A DNA stretch of 64,000 nt. It comes from Xanthomonas vesicatoria ATCC 35937 (lineage in GTDB: Bacteria; Pseudomonadota; Gammaproteobacteria; Xanthomonadales; Xanthomonadaceae). The stretch covers positions 3,596,001 through 3,660,000 of the forward strand of contig NZ_CP018725.1 in NCBI RefSeq assembly GCF_001908725.1, read 5' to 3'. Both the position numbers and the translations under genes were made by a program. The notes beneath the pieces are model-generated. The model saw nothing but the letters and a program-made list of their open reading frames with translations. It was not told where the DNA came from and searched no databases. This document shows positions 6,804-14,192 of the stretch, in pieces; position 1 is the first letter of the stretch, and every line of letters begins with the position of its first letter.

Positions 6804-7463
6804 TCAATGCCATCTCGAGCAAATATTCATAGGTCTGAAGCTTACCCCTAGCAGATGTGCCACCCAGCAGATCATCCAGAAGAACAGCAGGAAAATACCC
6901 ACCATTGCTGTCAATGGGGACATTGCTAAAGGATTGCCACCTGCGCGCAGAACCAGAAAGAGCGACACCGCAACCGGTAGAAGTCCTAGCTTGTCGATGC
7001 TTCCAGCCAATAGAGCAATGCGGCCCGCACGGCGCATATGACTGTAGCGGGCGTGATCTAGCATGACTTGCAGGGTTGCTGCCGGATGCCCTTGCAGCCA
7101 AGTCACCTCCTGCAGAAATTGCTCTAGCTGATGATCAGTGCGCATTGCTTGATCTAATGTCCATCTACGTAGATCGCTCACAATCCCATAGATGCCAAGC
7201 AGCATCAGGACGCCCAATGCCACTAATGCGACCCGGAGGCCGGCGGTTGCGACCTTCACTAGCAACTGAGGCGGAACGCTCGTGAAGCTGAGGAATGATG
7301 CAATCAGCGTCGAAGCGATTGCCAACACCATAACGATGGCGGCGCCGCGCATGAGGCGGCTTGGGCTGGCGGTATCTGCTGGAAACTCCGGTAGTGCGCT
7401 GAGGCGTTCTTCTAAAGCCTTAAAGGTCAAGGGCAAGATTGGTGCTACGTCGCTACTTTCCAT
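6804..7463 (-). CDS. Inner-membrane protein of unknown function, possibly frameshifted at the C-terminus
   Basis: 219 residues from the ATG at 7463, preferred over 7475 because GGCAGG lies upstream of it. Four hydrophobic segments: AAIVMVLAIASTLIASFLSF, LRVALVALGVLMLLGIYGIV, a central IALLAGSIDKLGLLPVAVSLFLV region, and MVGIFLLFFWMICWVAHLLG. A charged loop with WLQGHPAATLQVMLDHARYS lies between. The frame ends in a short odd tail right after a GGGG run. The adjacent frame continues as GKLQTYEYLLEMALKSK and stops at 6718. The true protein may therefore run to 6718 with an indel in the G-run. I do not recognise the family. Its place among lipoproteins suggests a membrane immunity or accessory protein, without proof. 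Confidence 0.6.
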   Translation of the reverse strand: MESSDVAPILPLTFKALEERLSALPEFPADTASPSRLMRGAAIVMVLAIASTLIASFLSFTSVPPQLLVKVATAGLRVALVALGVLMLLGIYGIVSDLRRWTLDQAMRTDHQLEQFLQEVTWLQGHPAATLQVMLDHARYSHMRRAGRIALLAGSIDKLGLLPVAVSLFLVLRAGGNPLAMSPLTAMVGIFLLFFWMICWVAHLLGVSFRPMNICSRWH

Positions 7464-7727
7464 GAAACCTGCCATCAGTTGAGTGATACGGCGAGATTAG
7501 ATCTGTCTGGTCTACACGGCCAGGTGGAAGCGCTGGGACAGTACGAAATTTTTCTTCTAATGCGCTCGGTGCGTAGCGGGTCTGTGATCTCCAATATCTG
7601 AGCAGACAGGCTGTGTGGTCGTGCCTTTTGGATCTGCCTTTCAAGAACAGATGGCCGCGGTTGACATCGCAATCCGTGCGTTGCAATCTCCAACTTAAGG
7701 AGCGTCGAAACTCCTCACACAGCGGTA

Positions 7728-7756
7728 CCCACCTCCGTCAAATCGGTGGGTTTTTT
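7728..7756 (+). terminator. Rho-independent terminator
   Basis: CCCACC, an 11-base loop, GGTGGG, then six T. It lies 167 bases before the first ORF of the symE operon, so it would end either an upstream short RNA or a prematurely attenuated leader transcript. The T-run is on the plus strand only. Confidence 0.65.
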
Positions 7757-7759
7757 GTG

Positions 7760-7870
7760 CCTGCATCCTGCAGGTACAAGCCGACGCAATGCTTGCGTCG
7801 GGAGGGCGGCTAATACAACACCCGCAAGGGGAATACGCCCGCCGGCTGTGTGCGGTTTCGAACCTCCCGA
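7760..7870 (+). ncRNA. Structured 5' leader of the symE operon
   Basis: Three nested or serial pairings are visible. CCTGCA-tcc-TGCAGG is at 7760-7774. CCGACGCAA-tgc-TTGCGTCGG, a perfect 9-bp stem, is at 7781-7801. A longer-range CGGGAGG/CCTCCCG pair joins ~7799-7805 with ~7863-7869. The last pair shares bases with the second stem, so the two folds could be alternatives. The element follows a terminator and precedes a translated ORF at 7923, as expected of a regulatory leader or an antisense target. I cannot match it to a named RNA family. Confidence 0.45.
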
Positions 7871-7922
7871 CATCCCGTTGCCGTTGGCGGCGGTTCTTGG
7901 GTTGTTCTAGGAGGGCGTTGCC

Positions 7923-8192
7923 ATGTCTACCGCACCATTCATGCCGGCATCTGTGCCGGTTGATCTGTTGCCAGCTTCCGCTCACCGCCTGCGTTGGGAT
8001 GTGGGCGATGTGCTGAGCCGGCTCGTCGCACGCGCAGCTGTTGAGCAAGCGAGCGACTCTTCTGCGCATCTACTGGGTCGCCAGCCCCGTTTGTTGCCGC
8101 TCACCTCGCGCAGCCGTTCGGCAAGCACGACAGTGGGGTTGCAGCAGTGCGTCGCCGCATCCATCACCCGCCATCACCCGGAGGTGCCATGA
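7923..8192 (+). CDS. Small protein translationally coupled to SymE
   Basis: 89 residues. The ATG has a strong ribosome site (AGGAGGG, eight bases away) and the stop TGA overlaps the SymE start as ATGA. The protein is Ala/Arg/Ser-rich, with an N-terminal helix-prone HRLRWDVGDVLSRLVARAAVEQ and no known domain. A decayed version of that helix region (QVGEVLCRLAASGR) reads at 12,766-12,835 next to another island gene. Such coupling suggests a control peptide or leader ORF for symE, or an antitoxin. I do not recognise a family, and the coding status rests on the start and overlap signals. Confidence 0.5.
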   Translation: MSTAPFMPASVPVDLLPASAHRLRWDVGDVLSRLVARAAVEQASDSSAHLLGRQPRLLPLTSRSRSASTTVGLQQCVAASITRHHPEVP

Positions 8193-8605
8193 CACGCCGC
8201 CGCCCACCCACGGCATCTGCCAGCGCTCGGCCCACCCGCACGCGCACGCGCCCCGCGCCGCCCAAGCGGGTGCAGTGGGTCGTTGTGGAACCCGACCGCA
8301 CCAAGCTGCCACCGATGCTGCCGCCCGACCCGGACGCCTCCCCGCAAGGCCCTGGCACGCTGCGCGCACCCCGCCGCGCCCGCCGCCCGCGCCAATGCAC
8401 CGTCAGCTACGCCCATTACCCCGGCACCCACGACCACGCGGGAGACCAGCACGTGCCCCACGTCCGCCTCAGCGGCCCATGGCTGGAACAACTGGGCTTT
8501 GCCATCGGCACCAAGCTGCGCATCACCGCCAGCGCGGGGCAGTTGTTGATGGAGGTGTTGCGGCCGGCGGAGGTGCCTGGAAATCAACGTAGGGAGCGTC
8601 GGTGA
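8189..8605 (+). CDS. symE: SymE family toxin-like protein
   Basis: 138 residues from the ATG at 8189 (GGAGG upstream). The first ~80 residues are Arg/Pro-rich and basic. The C-terminal half carries the SymE/AbrB-like fold signature: VPHVRLSGPWLEQLGFAIGTKL followed by RITASAGQLLMEVL. E. coli SymE is an SOS-controlled type I toxin repressed by the antisense RNA SymR, and many Proteobacteria have relatives with basic extensions. No antisense promoter is evident by eye. A partial second copy lies at 10,630-10,890. The position inside an effector island fits the mobile, toxin-rich nature of the region; toxicity is not shown by sequence. Confidence 0.8.
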   Translation: MTRRRPPTASASARPTRTRTRPAPPKRVQWVVVEPDRTKLPPMLPPDPDASPQGPGTLRAPRRARRPRQCTVSYAHYPGTHDHAGDQHVPHVRLSGPWLEQLGFAIGTKLRITASAGQLLMEVLRPAEVPGNQRRERR

Positions 8606-8609
8606 GCGC

Positions 8610-8641
8610 CGCCGGCCGCATTCAGCTGAATCCGTCCGGCG
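8610..8641 (+). terminator. Hairpin after symE
   Basis: CGCCGG, then the perfect 12-bp palindrome ATTCAGCTGAAT, then CCGGCG, with four-base internal bulges on each side. It starts five bases after the symE stop. There is no T-run, so it may be a processing or stabilising structure and not a classic terminator. Confidence 0.35.
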
Positions 8642-8751
8642 CTAGCCGATCTTGCGAACGCAGAACCAGGTGAAGTCATTGCTGTCGCCGCCTGATCCGA
8701 GGTCATTGACGTGTTAAATTTCAGCGACACTCTTAGCGCAGGATTAGAGAG

Positions 8752-9351
8752 ATGGCCCTTCACCTTGGGAAATCCCACGGCCGGCAAGTTAATCAAGGAC
8801 GTAATGCCTTCCCTCAGGCAACGCTGTTACCAATTGTGCTGCTGGCACTATGCACCTTTCATGCAGGATGTGCCTCCAGCACTCCACGCGATCAGTCAGC
8901 CGTAGCGGCTGCAAAGCCCTCCGTTGAAACCAGGAGAAAAGACGTGACGGAACGCCTCAAGCAAGATGTCGATCGTTTGATCGCAACTGACTTCCAAGAT
9001 AGCGCTGCAATCAGTGCTCAACTTCACACTCAACTCGGACCGCTCCAGTTAGACGGGGAAAGAGAGTTGCGTGTCAGCGAGAGTGGCGTACTGGCAGGTG
9101 AGAAATTGCAGCGCGTTGAGTTAAGTAATGCAACAGATGATCCATCGCGTGGAAAGTTGTTGATCGATTTTTCTCCACCTGGTCCAACCTTTGGGCACGC
9201 CCCCTGGCCAGATACTATGCCCTATCCACCACGTCCGGATGCGCCCGATTCGAGAGCATATTGGGTGATGACGGTTGACGGTAAAAAAGTCACTTTTGGT
9301 TTGACTGAAGACCAGTCCCACCTAAGTTATATCTCAATCAATAAAATGTGA
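8752..9351 (+). CDS. Lipoprotein, putative immunity protein for the HEIGH-type XVIPCD effector
   Basis: 199 residues. The ATG at 8752 has AGGATTAGAGAG just upstream. The signal peptide has an unusually long N-region (~23 residues), then TLLPIVLLALCTFHAGC with Cys40 lipidated; no better start is visible. The mature part begins with a charged helix (RRKDVTERLKQDVDRLIA). A beta-rich domain then runs through LLIDFSPPGPTFGHAPWPDTMPY to YWVMTVDGKKVTFGLTED. No known family is recognised. The effector gene starts 34 bases downstream on the same strand, matching the immunity-effector order of the other modules. Confidence 0.68.
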   Translation: MALHLGKSHGRQVNQGRNAFPQATLLPIVLLALCTFHAGCASSTPRDQSAVAAAKPSVETRRKDVTERLKQDVDRLIATDFQDSAAISAQLHTQLGPLQLDGERELRVSESGVLAGEKLQRVELSNATDDPSRGKLLIDFSPPGPTFGHAPWPDTMPYPPRPDAPDSRAYWVMTVDGKKVTFGLTEDQSHLSYISINKM

Positions 9352-9385
9352 CTAAAGGCTTACTTGCTCAAGCAAAGGAAATGCG

Positions 9386-10546
9386 ATGGAAAGCAATGAA
9401 GAATCAAAACTTCCGCACCCTAAGCAAGCGGGTGCATCATCTGCCAGCGTACCGCCCACTTCACCGCTGACAGACCCCGCACTTGCTCCGTTTCTTGGAC
9501 AGTCACCTACGCTACAAGCAGGCTTATCTCAACTCAAACGTGATGGCATAGGCGTTGTGTGGGGTAATGCAGGCGGGGGTACTTACATAGTGCCTGACAA
9601 GCAGGTCGTGATTGACCAGAATGCGATCGGCAAGGGCGGGCGACTCGCCGCATCGCTCTCGCATGAAATTGGTCATCACCGGTTCGCTGAGCCTCCTGAT
9701 TATTCGTCCAAACAAGCTTATGTGAGTAACATGCTCCGCGGCGAAGCTGCAGCAACGCTCAGTAACGCACTGGTTCGGCGTGAGATTTTTAATAATCAAG
9801 GGCCGGATATTGGTATCGCTGGTAGCGGAAATAGGCCGCAGCAGTACGAAGCAATTGCCGATCAGCAAATGGCAGGCCGCATCACGCGCAATGCGGCGTT
9901 GAATCAGATCGCCCAGATATTCAAGACGGAACAACCTTCGGTTGGGCCAAGTAAGACATACGAGCAATATTATGGGGATTACTATGACAAACACATTGTC
10001 CCCTGGAAGCTTAAACAAGGGCGGCCGGAGCCCGGAGCCGTTAGTGATATCACTTCTTCTGGTGTGCAACAGGGTGGGCTTGGCCCTGAATCACCCTCGA
10101 CACCACCGAAGACCCCGTTGTTGCCCTCGCAGCCAGGCCATGCGGACCACGCGCTGTACCAACAGATCAAAGGCGGTGTGATGCAGCTCGACGCCCAGCA
10201 CGGCAAGAGCTGGGACGGGGCAAGCCAGCGCATGACCGCCAGCTTGCTTGCACTGGCAAAAAAGGAAGGACTGTCGCGGGTGGACCATGTCGTGCTCGAC
10301 AACCCCACAGGTCAGCTGGCCGGCGGCGAGAAGGTTTTTGTCGTCCAGGGCGCCCTCAACGACCCGGCACACCAGCGTGCACACATGCCGACGGTGGACG
10401 CCGTGCAGGCACCAGAGAACCAGTCGTTCGATCGCCTGCAGGCAATCAACCAGACTCAGGCCCAGGCCCAGGCACGCGAACAGCAGCAGTCGCTGGAGCA
10501 GTCGCAGCAAGCCGTTACCCAGGCCGGACCGTCAATGGCGCGTTGA
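9386..10546 (+). CDS. X-T4SS effector, metallopeptidase-like domain with XVIPCD
   Basis: 386 residues, no signal peptide, start with AAAGGAAA. Residues ~50-200 contain a zincin-type motif SHEIGHHRF (H93, E94, H97). A plausible third ligand is in the following helix RGEAAATLSNALVRREI (E120). DGIGVVWGNAGGGTYIV precedes it as an edge strand. A Pro-rich linker (~220-250) leads to the XVIPCD (~252-386), with GLSRVDHVVLD, VFVVQGALNDPAHQRAHM and a Gln-rich tail. Whether the target is a protein or a peptidoglycan cross-link cannot be read from sequence. The upstream lipoprotein is the candidate immunity protein. XVIPCD predicts delivery to a rival's periplasm through the T4SS. Confidence 0.83.
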   Translation: MESNEESKLPHPKQAGASSASVPPTSPLTDPALAPFLGQSPTLQAGLSQLKRDGIGVVWGNAGGGTYIVPDKQVVIDQNAIGKGGRLAASLSHEIGHHRFAEPPDYSSKQAYVSNMLRGEAAATLSNALVRREIFNNQGPDIGIAGSGNRPQQYEAIADQQMAGRITRNAALNQIAQIFKTEQPSVGPSKTYEQYYGDYYDKHIVPWKLKQGRPEPGAVSDITSSGVQQGGLGPESPSTPPKTPLLPSQPGHADHALYQQIKGGVMQLDAQHGKSWDGASQRMTASLLALAKKEGLSRVDHVVLDNPTGQLAGGEKVFVVQGALNDPAHQRAHMPTVDAVQAPENQSFDRLQAINQTQAQAQAREQQQSLEQSQQAVTQAGPSMAR

Positions 10547-10629
10547 GGTTCAACAAAGCAGAGTGAAGCCCACACGGCGACACGCCCACACGCTAAGCGC
10601 GCCAATCCATCGTTAGTTACCCCGTTGCC

Positions 10630-10890
10630 GCCAGCGCCGACGACCAGCACGTGCCCCACGTCCGCCTCAGCGGCCTATGGCTGGAGCAACTGGGCTTGTC
10701 CATCGGCAGCAAGCTGCGGATTACTGCGAGTGAGGGGCAGTTGGTGATGGATGTGTTGGCGCCGTTGGAGGTGCCTGCCAAAGCGCGTAGCGTGCGGCGC
10801 AAGATGTCGCCAGCGCTGCATGCAAGGCAATTCGTCCGGGGCATAAGACGCATGCTGCGTAATAAGGTGTCTGCTCGATTAGTGGCTTAG
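10630..10890 (+). pseudogene. SymE remnant (N-terminus missing)
   Basis: The frame encodes DDQHVPHVRLSGLWLEQLG and then KLRITASEGQLVMDVLAPLEV, matching the C-terminal half of the SymE at 8189-8605. It then diverges into an unrelated basic tail. The nucleotide match begins abruptly near 10,637 and there is no ATG or ribosome site; only a GTG at 10,651 could start a 79-residue peptide. The DNA between the effector stop and this point shows nothing else. Confidence 0.65.
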
Positions 10891-10955
10891 GTATAGTGCT
10901 CATGCGCCCTCTATCAGGCTCGCGCGCCGACCATGACCACCGAGTAGAGGTAAGT

Positions 10956-11339
10956 ATGCGGATGTTGACTGCGTTCCTTTCAGTTTTCCTTCTATTGCCT
11001 AGCTGCAGTGCGGTGTCAGCCACCAAGGCGCGGCACTCCATTGCATATCCCACAGAACTCCAGGGGATGTGGGATCTGGGGCCACAATCGTGCAAGCTAC
11101 CCTTGAATCCCGATTCTGATTCGCCCATACGTATCGAGAATACCCGACTGCGTGGGTATGAGCACGAGGAGACTCCGGTAGCAATCAAGCTTGTTTCTAC
11201 CAGCCCGCATGCATGGGTTGTCTCCGCCAAGTCGGACATTGCGCCAGATATAAGAACTGATGACTTGTACATTTTGAAGGGCGAGCATCTAGTGATTTCC
11301 GACGGTGAATCAGTCAAGCAGTATCGTCGGTGTAAATAA
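10956..11339 (+). CDS. Lipoprotein, putative immunity protein for the M23-type XVIPCD effector
   Basis: 127 residues from the ATG at 10,956, which follows TAGAGGTAAGT; in-frame upstream starts lack a site and would spoil the signal peptide. The lipoprotein signal MRMLTAFLSVFLLLPSC ends at Cys17. The mature domain includes YPTELQGMWDLGPQSCKLP, with a Trp and Cys in a lipocalin-like opening. Later strands are VAIKLVSTSPHAWVV, DDLYILKG and KQYRRCK. The two remaining Cys could form a disulfide. It sits 35 bases ahead of the effector 11,375-12,739 on the same strand. Immunity is inferred from position and lipobox. Confidence 0.7.
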   Translation: MRMLTAFLSVFLLLPSCSAVSATKARHSIAYPTELQGMWDLGPQSCKLPLNPDSDSPIRIENTRLRGYEHEETPVAIKLVSTSPHAWVVSAKSDIAPDIRTDDLYILKGEHLVISDGESVKQYRRCK

Positions 11340-11374
11340 TTGAACAAGGTTTTACATGATCAAGGAGAGAAGTC

Positions 11375-12739
11375 ATGGCAGATGAAGAAGGAAATGTCCT
11401 TCAACCTGCGCCGTACAGGCTGCAGCAGTTTCATAGTCCCAGGCTCGGCAATCAGCGTGTCGAAGATTTCGAGGGTTTGGTCACTCATCATCCCGGGGCA
11501 AATGCGCGTGCTCAAGTGGTAGACGGCATTCCTGTCAATGTCGAAAACCCGCGTACCCGGTCTTACGGTGTGATTGGCGGGGAAATTCAGGAGCTGGAGA
11601 CGCGTAGAACTGACGGCGGACCTTCCAGCGCTCTGGGCGCGGAGCAGGTGCTCTTGACCAAAGATTTCATGCTTGAAGATAGCCGTATCCCGCCAGGTGG
11701 CGCCAACGTTCGCGCCGTTGATGTGCCTTCGCCTGTTGCAGGCTACATAGCCCGTGTTGATGCCGACCGGTTTGGTGCCGTAGATATCTACGATCGCAAA
11801 GGCGGCGAATTGGTCGCGCGCATCTTGCATCTGGATCCAGTCGGGGTTTCGGTAGGAGACAGCGTGGAATACGGTCAGTCGCTCGGTACGCAGAGCAACA
11901 AGGGGCTGCCTAATGCCGGCAAGCATGTCCATATGGAGATGGATACGCGTTACTACCAGCAATCCGAAAACTACATGGAAGACCTCGCGAGCGGGCGTCT
12001 ATCGGTTGATGCCCAGACACGGATTGGTGGCATCGAGCCAAGGCCAATTGTGGACGACGGCACCATCCGCATAGGCGAATCGTCTGACATCGTGCGACAG
12101 GTGCAGCGCACATTGAATGCTGAGGGATTCCGAGGCGCAGATAACCAGCCGCTTCAGGAGGATGGTGTGTACCGTCTCTCAATGCAGCCGGCTGTCATCA
12201 ACTACCAGCAAGCCCGTGGCCTCTCTCCGACGGGAGATATCGATCCTGCGACATTGCAGCAGATCGCTCCTCGTGTATTTCCACCCGAGCTCAATAGAGA
12301 CGATCACAACGCAGCGCCGACCTATCGAAATATGCAAGGTGCTGCACCCACGCAAGATCCACTCCATCACCAGGCCGAAGACGCAGTTCGCCGCCTTGAG
12401 CAGGGCCTTGGCCGAGAGTACGACGACAACAGTGCCCGGCTGGCTGCAAGTAGCGCGCATTTGGCCAAAGAGCACGGACTGACGAGGATCGATCATGTCG
12501 TGCTGAGCGAGAACACCAAATCGGTGCGGCAGGGCGAGAATGTCTTTGTTGTCGAAGGCGCGTTGAACGATCCCGCTCACAAGATGGCGCATATGAAGAC
12601 GAGCGAGGCGATAGCGCAGCCCGTAGAGCAATCCTTGGCGCAATTGCAGGCCTTGGGCGAAACGCAGCGCCAACAGCTATCCCAGCAGCAGGACCAACAG
12701 CGAGAGCAGTCGATTGCGCCCCAACACCGGATGGTGTGA
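11375..12739 (+). CDS. X-T4SS effector, M23-like peptidase with peptidoglycan-binding domain and XVIPCD
   Basis: 454 residues, start behind AAGGAGA. Residues ~85-190 have the M23 (lysostaphin-like) beta fold: VPSPVAGYIARVDADRFGAV, ILHLDP (H152), VSVGDSVEYGQSLGTQ and the metal-binding HVHMEMD (H185, H187). The usual first ligand pair HxxxD is not obvious. Residues ~230-300 are a PG_binding_1 domain (SSDIVRQVQRTLNAEGF, then EDGVYRLSMQPAVINYQQARG). Residues ~325-454 are the XVIPCD (GLTRIDHVVLSE, VFVVEGALNDPAHKMAHM, long Q-rich tail). It is predicted to cleave peptidoglycan peptides in a rival's periplasm. The preceding lipoprotein is its likely immunity partner. Confidence 0.87.
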   Translation: MADEEGNVLQPAPYRLQQFHSPRLGNQRVEDFEGLVTHHPGANARAQVVDGIPVNVENPRTRSYGVIGGEIQELETRRTDGGPSSALGAEQVLLTKDFMLEDSRIPPGGANVRAVDVPSPVAGYIARVDADRFGAVDIYDRKGGELVARILHLDPVGVSVGDSVEYGQSLGTQSNKGLPNAGKHVHMEMDTRYYQQSENYMEDLASGRLSVDAQTRIGGIEPRPIVDDGTIRIGESSDIVRQVQRTLNAEGFRGADNQPLQEDGVYRLSMQPAVINYQQARGLSPTGDIDPATLQQIAPRVFPPELNRDDHNAAPTYRNMQGAAPTQDPLHHQAEDAVRRLEQGLGREYDDNSARLAASSAHLAKEHGLTRIDHVVLSENTKSVRQGENVFVVEGALNDPAHKMAHMKTSEAIAQPVEQSLAQLQALGETQRQQLSQQQDQQREQSIAPQHRMV

Positions 12740-12765
12740 GGCCTAATACAATTTGTCTGGGCCTG

Positions 12766-12835
12766 TTAAACGCTCCGTCAACCGCATGCGGTAGGCAGGT
12801 AGGCGAGGTGCTGTGCCGGCTGGCCGCTTCTGGTA
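12766..12835 (+). pseudogene. Decayed copy of the symE-coupled small ORF
   Basis: In one frame this reads LLNAPSTACGRQVGEVLCRLAASGR, which parallels LLPASAHRLRWDVGDVLSRLVARAA of the ORF at 7923-8192, with matching nucleotides such as GGCGAGGTGCTGTGCCGGCTGGCCGC. It has no own start and runs into the region before the next lipoprotein gene. Confidence 0.4.
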
Positions 12836-12870
12836 GGCCGTCGCTTTCAAGCAGGGAGGAGTCGCGCTGT

Positions 12871-13276
12871 ATGTCATTGGCTATCTTCCGCTCTTACGTT
12901 TCGGCGGCGGTCGCAGTGGTCGTTGCCACCTTTGCAGGATGCGGCATGACCGAGCCGCCGATCTCAAGGAAACAGTTTTCCGAACATGTTGCGACGCTGC
13001 TGGCAGGCAAGGACTCAGCCGTGGTTGAAGCTGGAAGGCTGACCGCTTTCTCCTGGAAGACGCTGTGCTTCGAGCGCGATGACAGCTTGCTGCTGAAGTT
13101 CGATCGTGGCGCAGGAGACATCCGTGCTGCCGTTGCCTTATGAAGACTTCTTCGTGGATGAGGCGCACGTGGTCAATTCGCTGGAGGGTAGCTGCGTCAC
13201 GCCAGCCGATCACATCCTGATCAAGAAGAAGTATCCGGGCTATCACGGGCCTATCGCGTTTCAGAAGGGCGCGTAG
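12871..13276 (+). pseudogene. Frameshifted small lipoprotein gene
   Basis: The first frame (12,871-13,143) starts at an ATG with GGGAGGAG ~12 bases upstream. It encodes a lipoprotein signal ending in TFAGC, then a charged domain (KQFSEHVATLLAGKD, WKTLCFERDDSLLLKFDRG), and stops. The next frame overlaps and continues without a start as VLPLPYEDFFVDEAHVV, then SCVTPADHILIKKKYPGYHG, stopping at 13,276. The continuation has coherent composition and a Cys that could pair with the first part, so one indel around 13,100-13,115 has probably broken a ~134-residue gene. It may be a dead immunity gene at the island edge; the family is not recognised. Confidence 0.55.
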
Positions 13277-13376
13277 CTGGACTGAGCCGTGGTTGATTTT
13301 GCAAGTTTGTGGAAGCCAGATTGCGAGGTTGCCCAGAGGCTATGTTGGCATCGCGATGAGCTGAGCCGCACACGAC

Positions 13377-13787
13377 GTGGTCTCGATTGAACTTGAGTTG
13401 AATGCTCTTAGCGGTTTGGCGCTCAACGGATCACAGTGCGCCTACAGGCTGGGGCCGATCATCGCGGCCATGAATAGTGGAAACCAGATCACGGCGCGAA
13501 TTGCCTCCGTCGTGCCCGGTAGCACGGGGCGTTCCAGCAGCAAGGTGACTGTCGAGTTGTCAGGCGCACCTGATCCGCGGTGGCTGGCGTGCTTCAACTT
13601 CGTCGTGCAAGGACGCGACGGGTTTTTCATGCAAGACAGGCCGGTCTTCGACCGTGGCACCTTTGAAGGTGAGGTACTTGCCGAGCAGATCGACGCGTTC
13701 CGGCTGCAGCTGCCTGAGGTCGTCGCAGCGGCCAATGTGCTTGCGAACGCGCAAGCGAACAAAGACGCGTCGCGGCTGCGACGCTGA
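13377..13787 (+). CDS. Hypothetical protein
   Basis: 136 residues from a GTG at 13,377; the ribosome site is weak and an internal ATG exists at codon 32. The sequence has a regular soluble character with YRLGPIIAAMNSGNQITARI, VELSGAPDPRWLACFNFVV and a C-terminal helix LAEQIDAFRLQLPEVVAAANVLANAQA. No membrane segment, no known motif. Codon usage and composition look like a real gene, but nothing in the neighbourhood suggests a function. Confidence 0.45.
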   Translation: MVSIELELNALSGLALNGSQCAYRLGPIIAAMNSGNQITARIASVVPGSTGRSSSKVTVELSGAPDPRWLACFNFVVQGRDGFFMQDRPVFDRGTFEGEVLAEQIDAFRLQLPEVVAAANVLANAQANKDASRLRR

Positions 13788-14192
13788 GCGGCGCCGGCTC
13801 CAGGCGCGCGATATGCTCGGCAGTGCAGTCGCTGCGCTGCAGACATTCGAAGCCCGCCGTTCGGTCGATGATGCCGGTCTTGAAGCCTGAATCGTTAGTG
13901 CGCTTTTGCCACGCAGGCGTGGCCGATGCCATGTTGGCGAGATGGCCGGGCACAACGACGGTGCCACTCCTATCAGCTGCATGGTGCGGTGATCTGGGCT
14001 AGCCAGAGTAGTGGACGCAGATCCGCTGGCAGCACGGGAAGCACGGTCATGACCGTCTCCCTTCCGGACGTTACCCGATTTCAGGAAGGCTCCGATCAAG
14101 CCTGCGTATTTCAAACCATATCGGTGAACCAGCTTTCCGGTGCGCATCGCATCGCGTCAACGCGACGCGGCGCGTACTGGCATTCGCCCCCC
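13788..14192. other. Gene-free stretch at the island border
   Basis: About 400 bases between the hypothetical gene and the SDR gene. ORFs in it lack credible starts. No tRNA, direct repeat or integrase site was seen that would define the end of the island. Confidence 0.4.

Larger units (their letters stand above)
7464..7922. other. Gene-free stretch with a candidate small RNA and a structured leader
   Basis: No supported ORF. It separates the minus-strand membrane protein gene from the plus-strand symE operon and should contain both promoters. A TTGACA hexamer at 7661-7666 is a possible -35, but the -10 match is weak. A terminator at 7728-7756 and hairpins up to 7870 are listed separately. 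The DNA between the TTGACA and the terminator could encode a short RNA of ~60 nt. Confidence 0.4.

Noticed and set aside
7799..7869. Possible tRNA-like T-arm (GGTTTCGAACC) in the symE leader
   Set aside because: No acceptor stem, anticodon arm or D-arm can be formed around it.
7695..8069. Minus-strand 124-codon ORF across the symE leader
   Set aside because: Cys/Arg-rich composition, overlaps conserved hairpins and has no start signal.
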